Assembly: GCA_030374805.1 (NCBI GenBank)
Contig: JARGSG010000070.1
Coordinates: 1 to 64,000 of the forward strand
DNA: 64,000 bases
Source: Gracilaria gracilis
Taxonomy: Eukaryota > Rhodophyta > Florideophyceae > Gracilariales > Gracilariaceae
Direction: 5' to 3'
The position numbers and the translations under genes are program-made. Of the stretch, positions 41,240-50,444 are shown in pieces (within the stretch, counting starts at the first letter, position 1; each line of letters starts with the position of its first letter). The notes under the pieces were generated by a model, which was not told where the DNA came from, ran no database searches, and saw nothing but the letters and a program-made list of their open reading frames with translations.

Positions 41240-43159
41240 TCATGAGACCGATAACTCACATACTCTCTTCTCCACTGCTTCAAGTTCGTCTTGCACAGCT
41301 GACTTAGTCTGAAGCTTATCCTCCTGCTCCTGGTTTAGCTCTTTGCCGTCAGCCTTACTTGCTTCCAATGCCTCTATACCACGGAGCTTCTTGCGAAGTC
41401 GCTTTGCACGTTTTTCAGCATCTCCAACGCTTGTGATCTCCTGGGGATTCACGCTTGCAGCGTTACTCTGCTCCGTAGGGGCCGGCTCTGCGGCTTGCTT
41501 CGCTTTCAGTTGACGCTCACGTTCCTTCTTTTTCCGCCGGGCAATAGCCGCCTTCGAAGGCCCGGTATCCATCAAGCTTGGGTCCATACCGGGGACGATC
41601 TTCTTACCCCCAGAGGAGCGAGGCATAGAAGCAGAGTTGCCGACTCCGCTTGACAGGAAAGCAGTCTTATCAACTTTCCCTGCAGCAAGATGATGATGGA
41701 GCTTTAGAGTAGAAGTCATCCCTCTGCTTCCAGGTGGACGATAAACCCCTACACTCTGCTTGCTGTTACCATTTGCTGTGCTCGATTGATCTGCGGACTG
41801 CGTAGGACCTCCAATCATGTCATCCATTGTCAACTTTGGATCAGCGTAGACACCTCGTAGAGCGGGCTTAAAAACGGCCTGATAAAGATGACCATCTCCT
41901 AGCTTCTGTTCGTGAACCAGTTTTCCGTCAAATCTAACCACTTTGAAGCCGTTGTCGACACGAAGTCTAGGAAAAGTAGTAGCTCCGAGGAAGTATCGCG
42001 AGCACGGCGACCAGCTACACATTGTAGTGCACGGCATCTGAGCTTGTCCTACCAAGGTCATTTTGTTCTTATCCCAAAACTCTACAGTCCCAGCGAGATT
42101 GCCGAAGCCACCAAGGACGACAAAGCGACCATGAGGTGAAAAATGAATTTCATTTCGGGGGCCTGTACCAAAGTCAAATACGGGTTCACACTTTTCATTG
42201 AACATAGTCGCACGAGCTGGCATAAACCCATAGATAATTATGAATTCGTTACCAGTGGGGCTCCATGCGGCACTGAAGGTTGGTCCTTCTTGAGGTAAAT
42301 CAACCCTTTGATTGAATACGCCAAGATTGTCGAAGAAGTACACCTCGCTGTTTCCGTAGTAGCTCTTGCCCTCATTGTCGATATTTGTACTAACCAGGGC
42401 CAGTACCGATTTTCCTTTGGGGTTCCATTTGAAAGATGCAGAATCGGCGTTGAATGTCGAACGTGTGGCAAGCTCTTCACCTCCCTCATCGGGATGCTTG
42501 AAAACAGAAAGCTTTCCTGGAGCGCCCTTTAAACTCGGCATGAACGTGGCGATTGTGTACGGTGCAGGTCCAGGGCTCAAGGCAAACTTAGAGATTCCGG
42601 GCACACGCAGAATTGCATAAGGGGGTTTATCCAAGGCATCAGACTTGTAAAAATGCACGTTGTTGGTAACGCAATGAGCGGCTATAGATTCATCATCGCT
42701 CCATTGAATGGTCGGCCAAAACCCAGCGTGAAAGAGTTTCTGATGGAAACCTCCCAACCTTTGACCCGTTTTGGCGTTGTAGACAACCAAATTGCGCACG
42801 GATACACCAGTCACTGGACGACACCAAGTGAGGAGATAAGTTCCTCGGGAAGAGAAGGCTGCAAAGTCAACCTTGAGGGGTGTTTCTTTGTCACCAAGTC
42901 CACCACAGGAGCAAATCACATGGGTGGTAACGCTGTCGCGAATAACAGCTTCTTGGTTTTCGCCCTCGATAGCGAAAAAACAGTTTCCATCGGGAGCAAA
43001 CTGCGAGTCCCTGCTTTCCGAAAGTGATCTTTGGTCCTCGCTTTCAGTACCTTCTTGGTACGGGAATTGAGTGATGAAGGCGCGCGTTTTCTCTCTGACG
43101 AGGATGGCAAGCGGCCTTGTCTGCACAGTCTCTTGGATGAATGGTTTTGTCGAAGCCAT
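41240..43159 (-). CDS. EIF2A: Eukaryotic translation initiation factor 2A
   Basis: A 639-residue protein with an N-terminal WD40-type beta propeller (about 20-430) and a basic C-terminal tail. Strong eIF2A blocks are SASFKWNPKGKSVLALVST followed by NIDNEGKSYYGNSEVYFFDN, FSAAWSPTGNEFIIIYGFMP, NEIHFSPHGRFVVLGGFGNL and TMCSWSPCSRYFLGATTFPR. The tail (about 540-639) has KRKKKERERQLKAKQ-like stretches and a coiled coil. eIF2A can bring initiator tRNA to the 40S subunit without GTP and is used on special start codons or under stress. The length is in the family range (about 580-640). Single exon; its stop lies 145 bases from the stop of the convergent orphan gene. Confidence 0.94.
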   Translation of the reverse strand: MASTKPFIQETVQTRPLAILVREKTRAFITQFPYQEGTESEDQRSLSESRDSQFAPDGNCFFAIEGENQEAVIRDSVTTHVICSCGGLGDKETPLKVDFAAFSSRGTYLLTWCRPVTGVSVRNLVVYNAKTGQRLGGFHQKLFHAGFWPTIQWSDDESIAAHCVTNNVHFYKSDALDKPPYAILRVPGISKFALSPGPAPYTIATFMPSLKGAPGKLSVFKHPDEGGEELATRSTFNADSASFKWNPKGKSVLALVSTNIDNEGKSYYGNSEVYFFDNLGVFNQRVDLPQEGPTFSAAWSPTGNEFIIIYGFMPARATMFNEKCEPVFDFGTGPRNEIHFSPHGRFVVLGGFGNLAGTVEFWDKNKMTLVGQAQMPCTTMCSWSPCSRYFLGATTFPRLRVDNGFKVVRFDGKLVHEQKLGDGHLYQAVFKPALRGVYADPKLTMDDMIGGPTQSADQSSTANGNSKQSVGVYRPPGSRGMTSTLKLHHHLAAGKVDKTAFLSSGVGNSASMPRSSGGKKIVPGMDPSLMDTGPSKAAIARRKKKERERQLKAKQAAEPAPTEQSNAASVNPQEITSVGDAEKRAKRLRKKLRGIEALEASKADGKELNQEQEDKLQTKSAVQDELEAVEKRVCELSVS

Positions 43160-44282
43160 TGGTGCGAAAGTATAGCAGTGAGGAGATCACGGTTACGGGG
43201 AGAAATGTTTAAGCCAAGTGTGCAGCCTATACTCAGATCTTGTTCGTTGGATTGTTGTCTTGGATAGGGTGTGTCAGCATTGCTCATTTAGCGTCTTCAT
43301 GGCGTTCGAAATGACTTCTGGGATGGTTTTTCGAGACCATGGAGTGCCCAACTAGGTTGTCGAGAATGAATCGGGGTCAAGAAATTCTGGCAGCAAGAGC
43401 ACCATGAACACGATGATGACGAAGTGGGTAAGCCAGCCGGCGGTCGTCGTCCTTAAAACACCGCATTTGTGCATTGGTCTGTCCACTAATTCAGCAGGCG
43501 CCTACACGTGTGAAAGCCTCAAAGAATGAATGTACCAAGGCAAATTGCTCCTTTCTCATTGTTTTCGAGTTAAATTTTCTGAGGGGAGCCGTGGGGCGAG
43601 TGTCTCTTTGAGCCGGGAAGCATATGCCTATCTCTTCTTGGTTTTGGCGTCCCCGTCATGGTTTTTGGCCTCCGTCACATTTGCTTACTCGTTTCGCTCC
43701 CCCCAGTGTTACGCGGGGTTACGGAGACAGGCACACCGCGAGAAGGCGAGTAGATAGTGCCCATGTCTATCTCAATAGACATAAGCTGCCAATTTGGTTC
43801 TTTCTGATGTCTATCTCAGTAGATATCTAGCTAGCTAGACATAAAGTTATATATCAGAGTCTGTTTAAAGTTAGGCGTTTCTTCTTCCCCTTTGTTGTGG
43901 AAATCAATTCGCTATTCCGAGACGGAAGCAAAGCACAAGTGGAGGCGGAATTCCTCTGCGGAAGTGGCGTGTCAACGAACAGCGGAAAACTTTGTGCTCT
44001 AGCTAGAGTTTTCTCTTATCGTTGGTATCACGTTGTAAAGCTGAATAAAGCCGTACCATTTAGAAAGAGTTAACCCTTTATAACCCCAAAGTTCTTATAA
44101 TCTTTTGATTCAAATCCTTCAAACATGTCTGAAAGGTGCCACATTACGCAGTTAATAATACCTTTCGTGGGTAGAACTCGTTTAATAGTTCATAATGAAA
44201 CAGTTTCACGAAAGCGGTGAAGGGCTTCGAATGACGCCGTAATTTATTCCCAATTACATGTACATGGTAAAGAACACACAGT
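43160..44282. other. Intergenic region between eIF2A and UBA4
   Basis: No gene is supported in these 1.1 kb. It contains the inverted and direct repeats listed at 43763-43842, then AT-rich DNA. The first 200 bases should hold the eIF2A promoter. Confidence 0.5.
43763..43842. repeat. Paired ATGTCTAT inverted repeats
   Basis: ATGTCTAT-CTCA-ATAGACAT (43763-43782) is a perfect hairpin. A second copy of ATGTCTATCTCA starts at 43807 and pairs with TAGACAT ending at 43842, enclosing CTAGCTAGCTAG. The two units are partly direct and partly inverted copies. Confidence 0.8.
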
Positions 44283-45482
44283 TCAATAGAGCGGGAATTG
44301 TTTGTCAACATTATGATGCCATGCTTCAAGTCCACCTATAACGTCACAGACATTAGAAGTTCCCGTATCAAGAAACAGTTTCAACGCCTTGCGACTCGAA
44401 TTACCTCTTCGACACAGAAAGATAATTCGCGTGCTGTCAACCGCTATATCACTTATGTCTCTAGATGGGGCCAAAGAACCCAACGGCCAGTTCTCTGCCT
44501 CATCTAGGTGACATAATTCAAATTCATGACGAGGACGCACGTCAATTAGTCTGTATGAGGAGCGCACTTTCCTCATCCTTGCAAACTCCTTGGGTGTTAT
44601 TCGATATTGAGCCGGTATATCAGGTACTGCTGTTCGCAACAAAGTACCACCATTGGCAAACTGCTTGTAATCGAACTCTGCAACATTTATCCGGGGCGAC
44701 TCACCACACATCGCACAATTCTTCACACGCGAGCGAAGTTTTATGGTCCTAAACTCACACAGCGAACCATCGAACAACAACATTTTGCGGTCCAGATTCT
44801 CTGCCTGCTTCATACTGCTCAAGATCTTTATCGCTTCCAGTGCTTGTAGAGTACCAATGACACCAGGAACAGGACCGAGCACACCTGCAGAATCACAGCT
44901 GCCAACACAAGAAGGAGGAGGTGGGCATGGAAAGATACACCTATAACATGGAGATTCTTTCGTCTTGCAGTATAGTGTTAACTGTCCATCTGTACCGATT
45001 GCAGATCCAGACACCAACGGTGTTCGGTTTGCTGCACATGCGTCACTGATAAGATATCGGGATGCTACATTGTCTGTGCAGTCCAAGATCAAATCATAGG
45101 ATGATGTTAAACGAACCGCGTTTTCACGTACAAAACTGTCATGCTTCTCAACGGTAATGCTAGAATTCAGCGCTCTGATCGCAGTTTCGGCCGATTCGAC
45201 CTTATTTGTTCCAATCCGGACTTCAGAATGAGCGATTTGGCGATGAAGATTACTCGCTTCAACAACATCATCGGGTCTGTCAACAAGACCAAGAGTTCCT
45301 ACTCCCGCACCGCCAAGGTAGAGGGCCGCTGGACAACCTAAGCCACCAAGTCCAATAATGAGAACACGAGAATTCTTTAACTCCGTTTGACCTGCACGTC
45401 CAAACTGCGGAAGCAAAAGTTGGCGGCTGTAGCGCTCAATTTCAGGCGTATTCAAAGAATCTTCTCTGTTGGACTCATTCAT
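44283..45482 (-). CDS. UBA4: Adenylyltransferase/sulfurtransferase UBA4 (MOCS3)
   Basis: A 399-residue fusion. The E1-like ThiF/MoeB domain (about 15-255) starts with ERYSRQLLLPQFGRAGQ, has the ATP motif IGLGGLGCPAALYLGGAGVG, the DxDxV-like VDRPDDVVEASNLHRQ, a zinc pair CYRC with CAMC, and the catalytic Cys in SCDSAGVLGPVPG. The rhodanese domain (about 285-399) has the active Cys in IIFLCRRGNSS and ends DKQFPLY as usual. The protein adenylates and then thiolates Urm1 and/or MOCS2A, feeding tRNA wobble-uridine thiolation and molybdenum cofactor synthesis. The frame opens two codons earlier with GTG; the ATG at 45482 is used. Confidence 0.93.
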   Translation of the reverse strand: MNESNREDSLNTPEIERYSRQLLLPQFGRAGQTELKNSRVLIIGLGGLGCPAALYLGGAGVGTLGLVDRPDDVVEASNLHRQIAHSEVRIGTNKVESAETAIRALNSSITVEKHDSFVRENAVRLTSSYDLILDCTDNVASRYLISDACAANRTPLVSGSAIGTDGQLTLYCKTKESPCYRCIFPCPPPPSCVGSCDSAGVLGPVPGVIGTLQALEAIKILSSMKQAENLDRKMLLFDGSLCEFRTIKLRSRVKNCAMCGESPRINVAEFDYKQFANGGTLLRTAVPDIPAQYRITPKEFARMRKVRSSYRLIDVRPRHEFELCHLDEAENWPLGSLAPSRDISDIAVDSTRIIFLCRRGNSSRKALKLFLDTGTSNVCDVIGGLEAWHHNVDKQFPLY

Positions 45483-46194
45483 ATTCACTATTTACGTGGA
45501 TCACGGGATTGTGCTGCGCTGAAACTTTAGAATCTGCTCAGCAGCATTTATCAGAGAAATTCTTCTTGCGGTTGATCCTTGAGACCAGAATTCTGTTGTA
45601 TCCGCGTTCAATAGTATCGCCTTGGCGAGAAAAGGAAAGGATTACTTTTCTTTCTTATTCTCTCTTGTCCTACGAACATAAAGTCAACAAATACGACGGG
45701 CGATGCTGCGGAAGACGACGGTGTTGAAGTTTCATTAGGCATATGCTGCCAAAGCCTTGAAGTTCAGTGTGAAAAGAACCGCAAACCAAAAGGGATATAA
45801 CGAAACTTTGGTACGCACCCGTCCTAATGATACCACCATTTCATTTATTTGCACATCAAATTCCTCAAGCGTTCTCGACGAGTAGAATTTCGTCATTCTT
45901 CGGAACTTTCTTCTACAACGGTACACTTTCGCACTCCACGCGACAGTCCTCCCATGCACTCTTTGATATGTGGGAGCGACGGAATGCAATCCTATCAAAA
46001 GTTCCTCGCGCACAAGGATAGCTTGACCTATCCCTTAGGATCATCGAAACTACGACTAAAGAATTCGTGAATCTCGAAGACTACGCAGATGGGTTTCGAG
46101 ATTTGTTCCCGATTTCGTCAAATTACCGGGTACGAAGACTTTGCACCGCGCGGAAGCCGTCAGTAGTCTGCTGTACAAGAATTAAGCCATTGGG
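45483..46194. other. Intergenic region with a possible small minus-strand gene
   Basis: A minus-strand frame ending at 45735 has coding-like composition; from its first ATG at 45896 it reads MTKFYSSRTLEEFDVQINEM then VVSLGRVRTKVSLYPFWFAV and ends FKALAAYA. The frame extends to about 46043 without another ATG. It may be the end of a small spliced gene. A plus-strand frame 45827-46021 overlaps it. Neither is recognised, and I give no product. Confidence 0.3.
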
Positions 46195-46839
46195 ATGGAA
46201 TCTACCGATGTGGCGCAGAAAGAGCTTCAAGAAAAGCAATGGAAATGGGTTGGGCGGGTGACTGGCGACAATGATAACGGCAAAACGTATTTCGGACTTG
46301 TTACCACATCTGCGGATACTGACAATGCGATGGAAGTCAATCTTTGTGATGGGGTTTCTTCTTTAGTGGGAAACGTTCCAAATTCACCAGATCCCCGTGA
46401 ATCCCTAGCCTTGATATCTGGGAATTCTAGAGTGGCTGCGATTCGCAAAGCGCTTTCAAACAACCCACCACTAGCGCGCGTGGAGGAAAGTGAACTGTTA
46501 ATCTCTGTTCCATGGGGAGTCGAATACGATGCGGGTATCAACCTTGATATAGAGAGTGTCCAACTACGACATATGCAAGGAAGCAATTCGTTCATCACGT
46601 TACTTTTTGGGCAAATAGAACGAGGTAGACAAGAACTGCGATACCTGCAGGAAAAATTGCAGCATTTGCATAGCGAGAGGAGCGATCTTCAGCGAGCGAA
46701 GAAGACCTTAGAAACGTATTTGGATGCGCGTCCTGAACGGTTGCGAGTCGCTGCAAAAGTTTTAAATGAGTTCAAGAAAACGTGCCGCTTAACGAAAGGA
46801 GAAGACCATGGTCCAAAAGAGAACATAGGTAAGAATTGA
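46195..46839 (+). CDS. Orphan protein with head domain and coiled coil, XRCC4/PAXX-like layout
   Basis: 214 residues from an ATG. Residues 1-130 look like a beta-rich head (WKWVGRVTGDNDNGKTYFGL; ESELLISVPWGVEYDAG), and residues about 138-175 form a clear coiled coil (QIERGRQELRYLQEKLQHLH), followed by a basic tail. Head plus stalk is the layout of XRCC4, XLF and PAXX, the DNA end-joining scaffolds, but no diagnostic residue can be named, so this is only a shape resemblance. The last 51 bases overlap the end of EMC6 on the other strand. A GTAAGA after ENI could be a splice donor; the exon it would lead to only mirrors EMC6 coding sequence, so I keep the unspliced end. Confidence 0.6.
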   Translation: MESTDVAQKELQEKQWKWVGRVTGDNDNGKTYFGLVTTSADTDNAMEVNLCDGVSSLVGNVPNSPDPRESLALISGNSRVAAIRKALSNNPPLARVEESELLISVPWGVEYDAGINLDIESVQLRHMQGSNSFITLLFGQIERGRQELRYLQEKLQHLHSERSDLQRAKKTLETYLDARPERLRVAAKVLNEFKKTCRLTKGEDHGPKENIGKN

Positions 46840-47165
46840 GTTTCTCCCAAAGACACCAAAGAACAATATGGTGGTAATCGGAGCCTGCAAATATCTTCCC
46901 GGAGCGAAGAATGTCTTGAAAAGCAGAGCAATAGAGATGATGAGCGAAACAAGCAGGTAGAACAGGAAGCCTTGAAAGCCTTGTATTCCAAGTATACCTG
47001 CTGCTACGCCGCCGGCCGCATATCCAAAAATACGACTTCTTTCATGTCAGACAGGGCGAGAAATGCTATGCGTTCTGAGTAATAAACGTACATGAAGAGC
47101 AGAACTTGCTGGTTGGCTGCGTATAGCTTTTGCAACTTCACGTCCCGAATTGATAATATGGCCAT
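46789..47165 (-). CDS. EMC6: ER membrane protein complex subunit 6, two exons
   Basis: Exon 1 is 47165-47092, intron 47091-47039 (53 bases, GTACGT..GAAAG) and exon 2 47038-46789, giving 107 residues, the usual EMC6 length. It begins MAILSIRDVKLQKLYAANQQ, and after the junction reads SRIFGYAAGGVAAGILGIQG, FQGFLFYLLVSLIISIALLF and ends SILTYVLFWTMVFSFR. AGxxAGILG, GFxFYLL and TYVLFWT are the family marks. The phase fits only in this frame. EMC6 has two to three membrane helices and belongs to the EMC, which inserts tail-anchored and multipass proteins in the ER. Its 3' end overlaps the plus-strand gene by 51 bases. Confidence 0.88.
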
Positions 47166-47667
47166 GTTGATCTTTTCTGCAAACGCTCACAGTCGTTCGT
47201 AGAATCTCCTCGATATTCAAGCTTCGGGATGACAAACCGCATGAACCTGGAATGGCACGGGGATCTAGATCATCTGATGAAGATAAAGAGTGAAGCTGCT
47301 AACCTTTTTTCTCGAGGGTGTTGACCATTTTCTTGCAATGAAGTATGCCACAACCAAAGAAACGGCTGCTGAAAGCATCATACAAAAACATACAGTATCT
47401 TACACTTGTATGCGAAAGGAAGTGTAAGGTATGCTACGTTCACATACACGTCGATTCGCCAATTTGAAGAGGATCGCTTGTCAAGCTGCCGCGAAAAAGC
47501 CAACTCCGTTAACAGCTCTCTCAGAGAGTTAACTGGTAAAAGAGTTGGAAAATAAGACCTGGTTCTAGAAGTGTAGTCTTCACTGTCTTCCCCAAGGAAA
47601 GCGAGGTTCTTTAGCACTGGGTTCCAAGTGGTTAACGAGTCTGGTTGATTCTACGTGTAGCTCTGAA
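47166..47667. other. Divergent region between EMC6 and CDC123
   Basis: About 500 bases upstream of two divergent genes. A minus-strand frame over 47378-47617 (SLRELLTELAFSRQLDKRSS) has no ATG but coding-like composition. Next to it, a tiny minus-strand frame from an ATG at about 47381 (MLSAAVSLVVAYFIARKWST) would code a one-helix membrane peptide. Either could be an exon of a small gene, but splice joins are ambiguous and no product is assigned. Confidence 0.3.
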
Positions 47668-48588
47668 ATGCCAGGGACAGCTGATCTTCCATCCGTTAGT
47701 TTCGCACCATACGCATGGATTCCTCGGTTTCGTCGTCGAACCCCCAAGACGCGTTTTGTCTGGCTAACCCCGCCTGTTATAAGTTCCTTACTTGAAGGTA
47801 CGGTGAAAACGACAACACAAGAAGGAGTTGTTGAATGGTCTGATGGAACGACTTCCGAGGTGTCCGCAGAGACTTCAGCACATATTGATGTGGAAGCTGC
47901 AATTAATGCTTGTATAGGTGAGTTGGGAGGGGCTGTGTGCCCCAAGTTCGGCTCTAAATGTCCTTCAGATGCAACATGGGTGAACTTTCATCGCTCCATG
48001 AAATGTACCACCGCGGACGACGTGCTTGTGATGTTCAATTCTTCCGAACGCGTGATGCGCACTGTTAATACAGAAAACGGATGTTATCTGGCCTTGAGGA
48101 AATGGGCGGATCTCGATGATCGCATGGAATTTCGTGTGTTTGTGCGTGACGAAGAAGTCGTTGCGATTTCACAGAGATCAGAAAACTTCTTTGAGTATGA
48201 TGATGATGAGATGGATTCCATCGTGGAGAAGATCACTGGTTTTTACGATGCAGAGGTAAAGGGCTCATTTCCAGGCAGTTATGTTGTCGACCTTTATATT
48301 GAACGAGAGAATGTCTGGATTATTGACTTCGACTACTGGGAGGTGGCTGACGCCCTCCTGTACAACTGGGAGGAACTGATGGAAGCGCACTGGATGTCCA
48401 ACGGTAGGCCTCAGTTTCGATGTGCTCTGCGTTGTGGCGTCGTTCCGTCCAGCAGATTGTATGATGGGCTCCCAGTCGAACTTCGACGGGAAGATGCGAT
48501 AAGCCATCTGATTGCAACGGCAAGGCGTCTATTAGGGGAACAAAATGAGAGCGAGGCTGAACACAGGATTGACAATGACGACGACTGA
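47668..48588 (+). CDS. CDC123: CDC123/D123 eIF2 assembly factor
   Basis: 306 residues of the D123 ATP-grasp-like family, which joins eIF2 gamma to eIF2 alpha. Family blocks in order: PKFGSKCPSDATWVNFHRSM with KCTTADDVLVMFNSSERV (substrate side), LALRKWADLDDRMEFRVFVR with ISQRSENFFEY (nucleotide and Mg site), then YVVDLYIERENVWIIDFDYW and ALLYNWEELME. The acid residues in IDFDYW correspond to the usual IDFNPW metal-binding motif. An acidic tail ends the protein. The N-terminal part has RFRRRTPKTRFVWL. Stop codons of this gene and COQ10 are 47 bases apart. Confidence 0.92.
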   Translation: MPGTADLPSVSFAPYAWIPRFRRRTPKTRFVWLTPPVISSLLEGTVKTTTQEGVVEWSDGTTSEVSAETSAHIDVEAAINACIGELGGAVCPKFGSKCPSDATWVNFHRSMKCTTADDVLVMFNSSERVMRTVNTENGCYLALRKWADLDDRMEFRVFVRDEEVVAISQRSENFFEYDDDEMDSIVEKITGFYDAEVKGSFPGSYVVDLYIERENVWIIDFDYWEVADALLYNWEELMEAHWMSNGRPQFRCALRCGVVPSSRLYDGLPVELRREDAISHLIATARRLLGEQNESEAEHRIDNDDD

Positions 48589-48635
48589 GTACTTGTGTGC
48601 CCTTGAATGACATTGAACGTCGTTTATTTCAACGG

Positions 48636-49313
48636 CTACCACTTGTGCAATATTCCGTGACCCTCTGCACTGCGGTATTTGGCTATGCACCTCTCCTCGA
48701 AAGCTCCTACCATTTGCTTCACTACTTCTTCAAAAAACAAGTCCGTCACGCGTTGGTACATTGGATTCCGGAATGCAAACTCGACGTAGAATTTGAGTTT
48801 TGTTATGTCTCCCGCGGGTTCAAAAGCCCAATCAGTGATAAGGTAATCAAAAAGGGATGAGTTTGGGACATCCGCACAAACAGAGCGGTAAGGCTTCAGA
48901 GTGATAACGGATGTGTACGTTTCGGAAAGGACACGAAAGCCTACAGCGAGGTCAGCGATGATGTGATGCTCATCAATTCTGCGTGTCATCCGCGACGACG
49001 TGCACCAAGGTACAAAATTTGAGTACTCATCGACATTTGCGACGACCCGGTAAAGTTGTTCTGGGCTGAAGGGCACGAGGCGCTCTTCTGAATGACTTCG
49101 TGAATGTGGCAAGCGAGTTCGGGGCGTGGAGCTGTTTGTTCTCTTCGGCACTGGCGCTAGTGATTCGATAGATGCGGCAGTTATTGGGGGAGTTAATGAA
49201 GTTAAGGATTTGGATATGGAGGAGACTGATGGTCTTATAGGGCGAAGGGGTTTGGTGTGACTTGAAAACTGTCGCCAAGTACTGCGTAACCAGGTGGCTG
49301 TCCGAACGGTCAT
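48636..49313 (-). CDS. COQ10: Coenzyme Q-binding protein COQ10, mitochondrial
   Basis: 225 residues. The first 60-75 are rich in Arg, Ser and Thr with few acids, as in a mitochondrial presequence (MTVRTATWLRSTWRQFSSHT). The START-like domain follows: SEERLVPFSPEQLYRVVANV, DEYSNFVPWCTSSRM, then LAVGFRVLSETYTSVITLKP and KLKFYVEFAFRNPMYQRVTD with FFEEVVKQMVGAFEERC. YxxFxPWC and the last helix are conserved in COQ10 and bacterial relatives. COQ10 binds ubiquinone and is needed for its proper delivery in the respiratory chain. A single exon. Confidence 0.93.
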   Translation of the reverse strand: MTVRTATWLRSTWRQFSSHTKPLRPIRPSVSSISKSLTSLTPPITAASIESLAPVPKRTNSSTPRTRLPHSRSHSEERLVPFSPEQLYRVVANVDEYSNFVPWCTSSRMTRRIDEHHIIADLAVGFRVLSETYTSVITLKPYRSVCADVPNSSLFDYLITDWAFEPAGDITKLKFYVEFAFRNPMYQRVTDLFFEEVVKQMVGAFEERCIAKYRSAEGHGILHKW

Positions 49314-50444
49314 TGTCAGTGCATAAAATAACAGAAGTCCGGATGGGCAAAACAGAAGGGTCGGTTTCGAAAGAAAGAAAGTGATGAATAATGCGCAGTG
49401 CGCGGGTTGAGAACGCCAAGGTGTTAAGAAAAACTGAAAGTGACAATAGACTTACTGCTTTCTCAATTCTAGCAATCAGACACCACATACAAGTCACAAA
49501 GGGAAAGCATCGTAACAATTGCTTGTGTAGGAGACGCAAAGAAAAAGGGATCGTTCGATTGCTCTTTCCACCTCTTTCCCCCCAAGAGTGCACAATTGAA
49601 CTTGAAGTGTTATCGCACTACTGTAGATAAGTAGGCGTGAATTATGCCAATGTCAGAGTTCATGTGGAGGTCAGGACTGGCCCGTTGAACCTTATCCAAT
49701 TTACTGTGAAGGCGATTTTGATGAGCTAATAAATTTCCCTCGATTTCTACCCTAGAACAAGGATACCGTTTTGGGACAACCGTACCCGTACCGTTGGGCA
49801 ACAGTGTGGCGCTGTTAAGTGGTTCTACAAGAACCAAGGTCATGAAAGGGTACGACGGTAGCAAATATCCTTGCTTTCGATGACGAGGAAGGTCAAAGAA
49901 AGACGCACCACACTCGCCGGGGCCTGTGAGAAGGCGGCGAAATATCCCGTTGTCCCGCTTAGTGTTGATAAGGAATGAAGTGTTGTTCGCTATGAAGAAA
50001 GCCCACAACAATCCGACAGTTTTTATACTGTAACTGCCAAATTGATAATTGGCAAGGGCATGAGCTAGATACTCGCCTTCACGCGGTGTACCTGAACTCG
50101 ATCTGCAATCAAGCGGAAAAGGCGAAATGAGTAAGCGTACGGGACTCCGGGGGCCAAAAACTGGCCTTTTTTAGGAGAGAAGGTTACATGTGGACAATGT
50201 AGCGTTCTTGTTACTTCGAGATAGGGAGTAATAAGTAATAAACCACACTTAAGAAGAAGAAGGAGAAGATAGTGGGCAAGGAAGGAAATCAACGTGGCCA
50301 AAAGTTGGAAGTCATGAAGAGAGAAACGTTGCTAAGATGGAATTCAAAGGATAAATGCTGACCATAATGAAGAAGAAGAAAGGATATTGCTTCAGGATAA
50401 ATGTGCAGGGTGACTTGCGCCCGAAGCTCAGTTTTATTCTATGA
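49314..50444. other. Intergenic region between COQ10 and OTC
   Basis: 1.1 kb with no sure gene. A minus-strand frame 49610-50011 starts at TTG and has no recognised motif. The stretch 50210-50390 is purine-rich with repeated GAAGAAG words. No structured RNA was seen. Confidence 0.5.

Noticed and set aside
46862-47098. A second exon of the 46195 gene on the plus strand (RSLQISSRSEECLEKQ..)
   Set aside because: It is the mirror of EMC6 coding sequence, and the intron needed would be only about 33 bases.
49027-49593. 188-codon minus-strand frame
   Set aside because: It overlaps the COQ10 gene in another frame and starts at a non-ATG codon.
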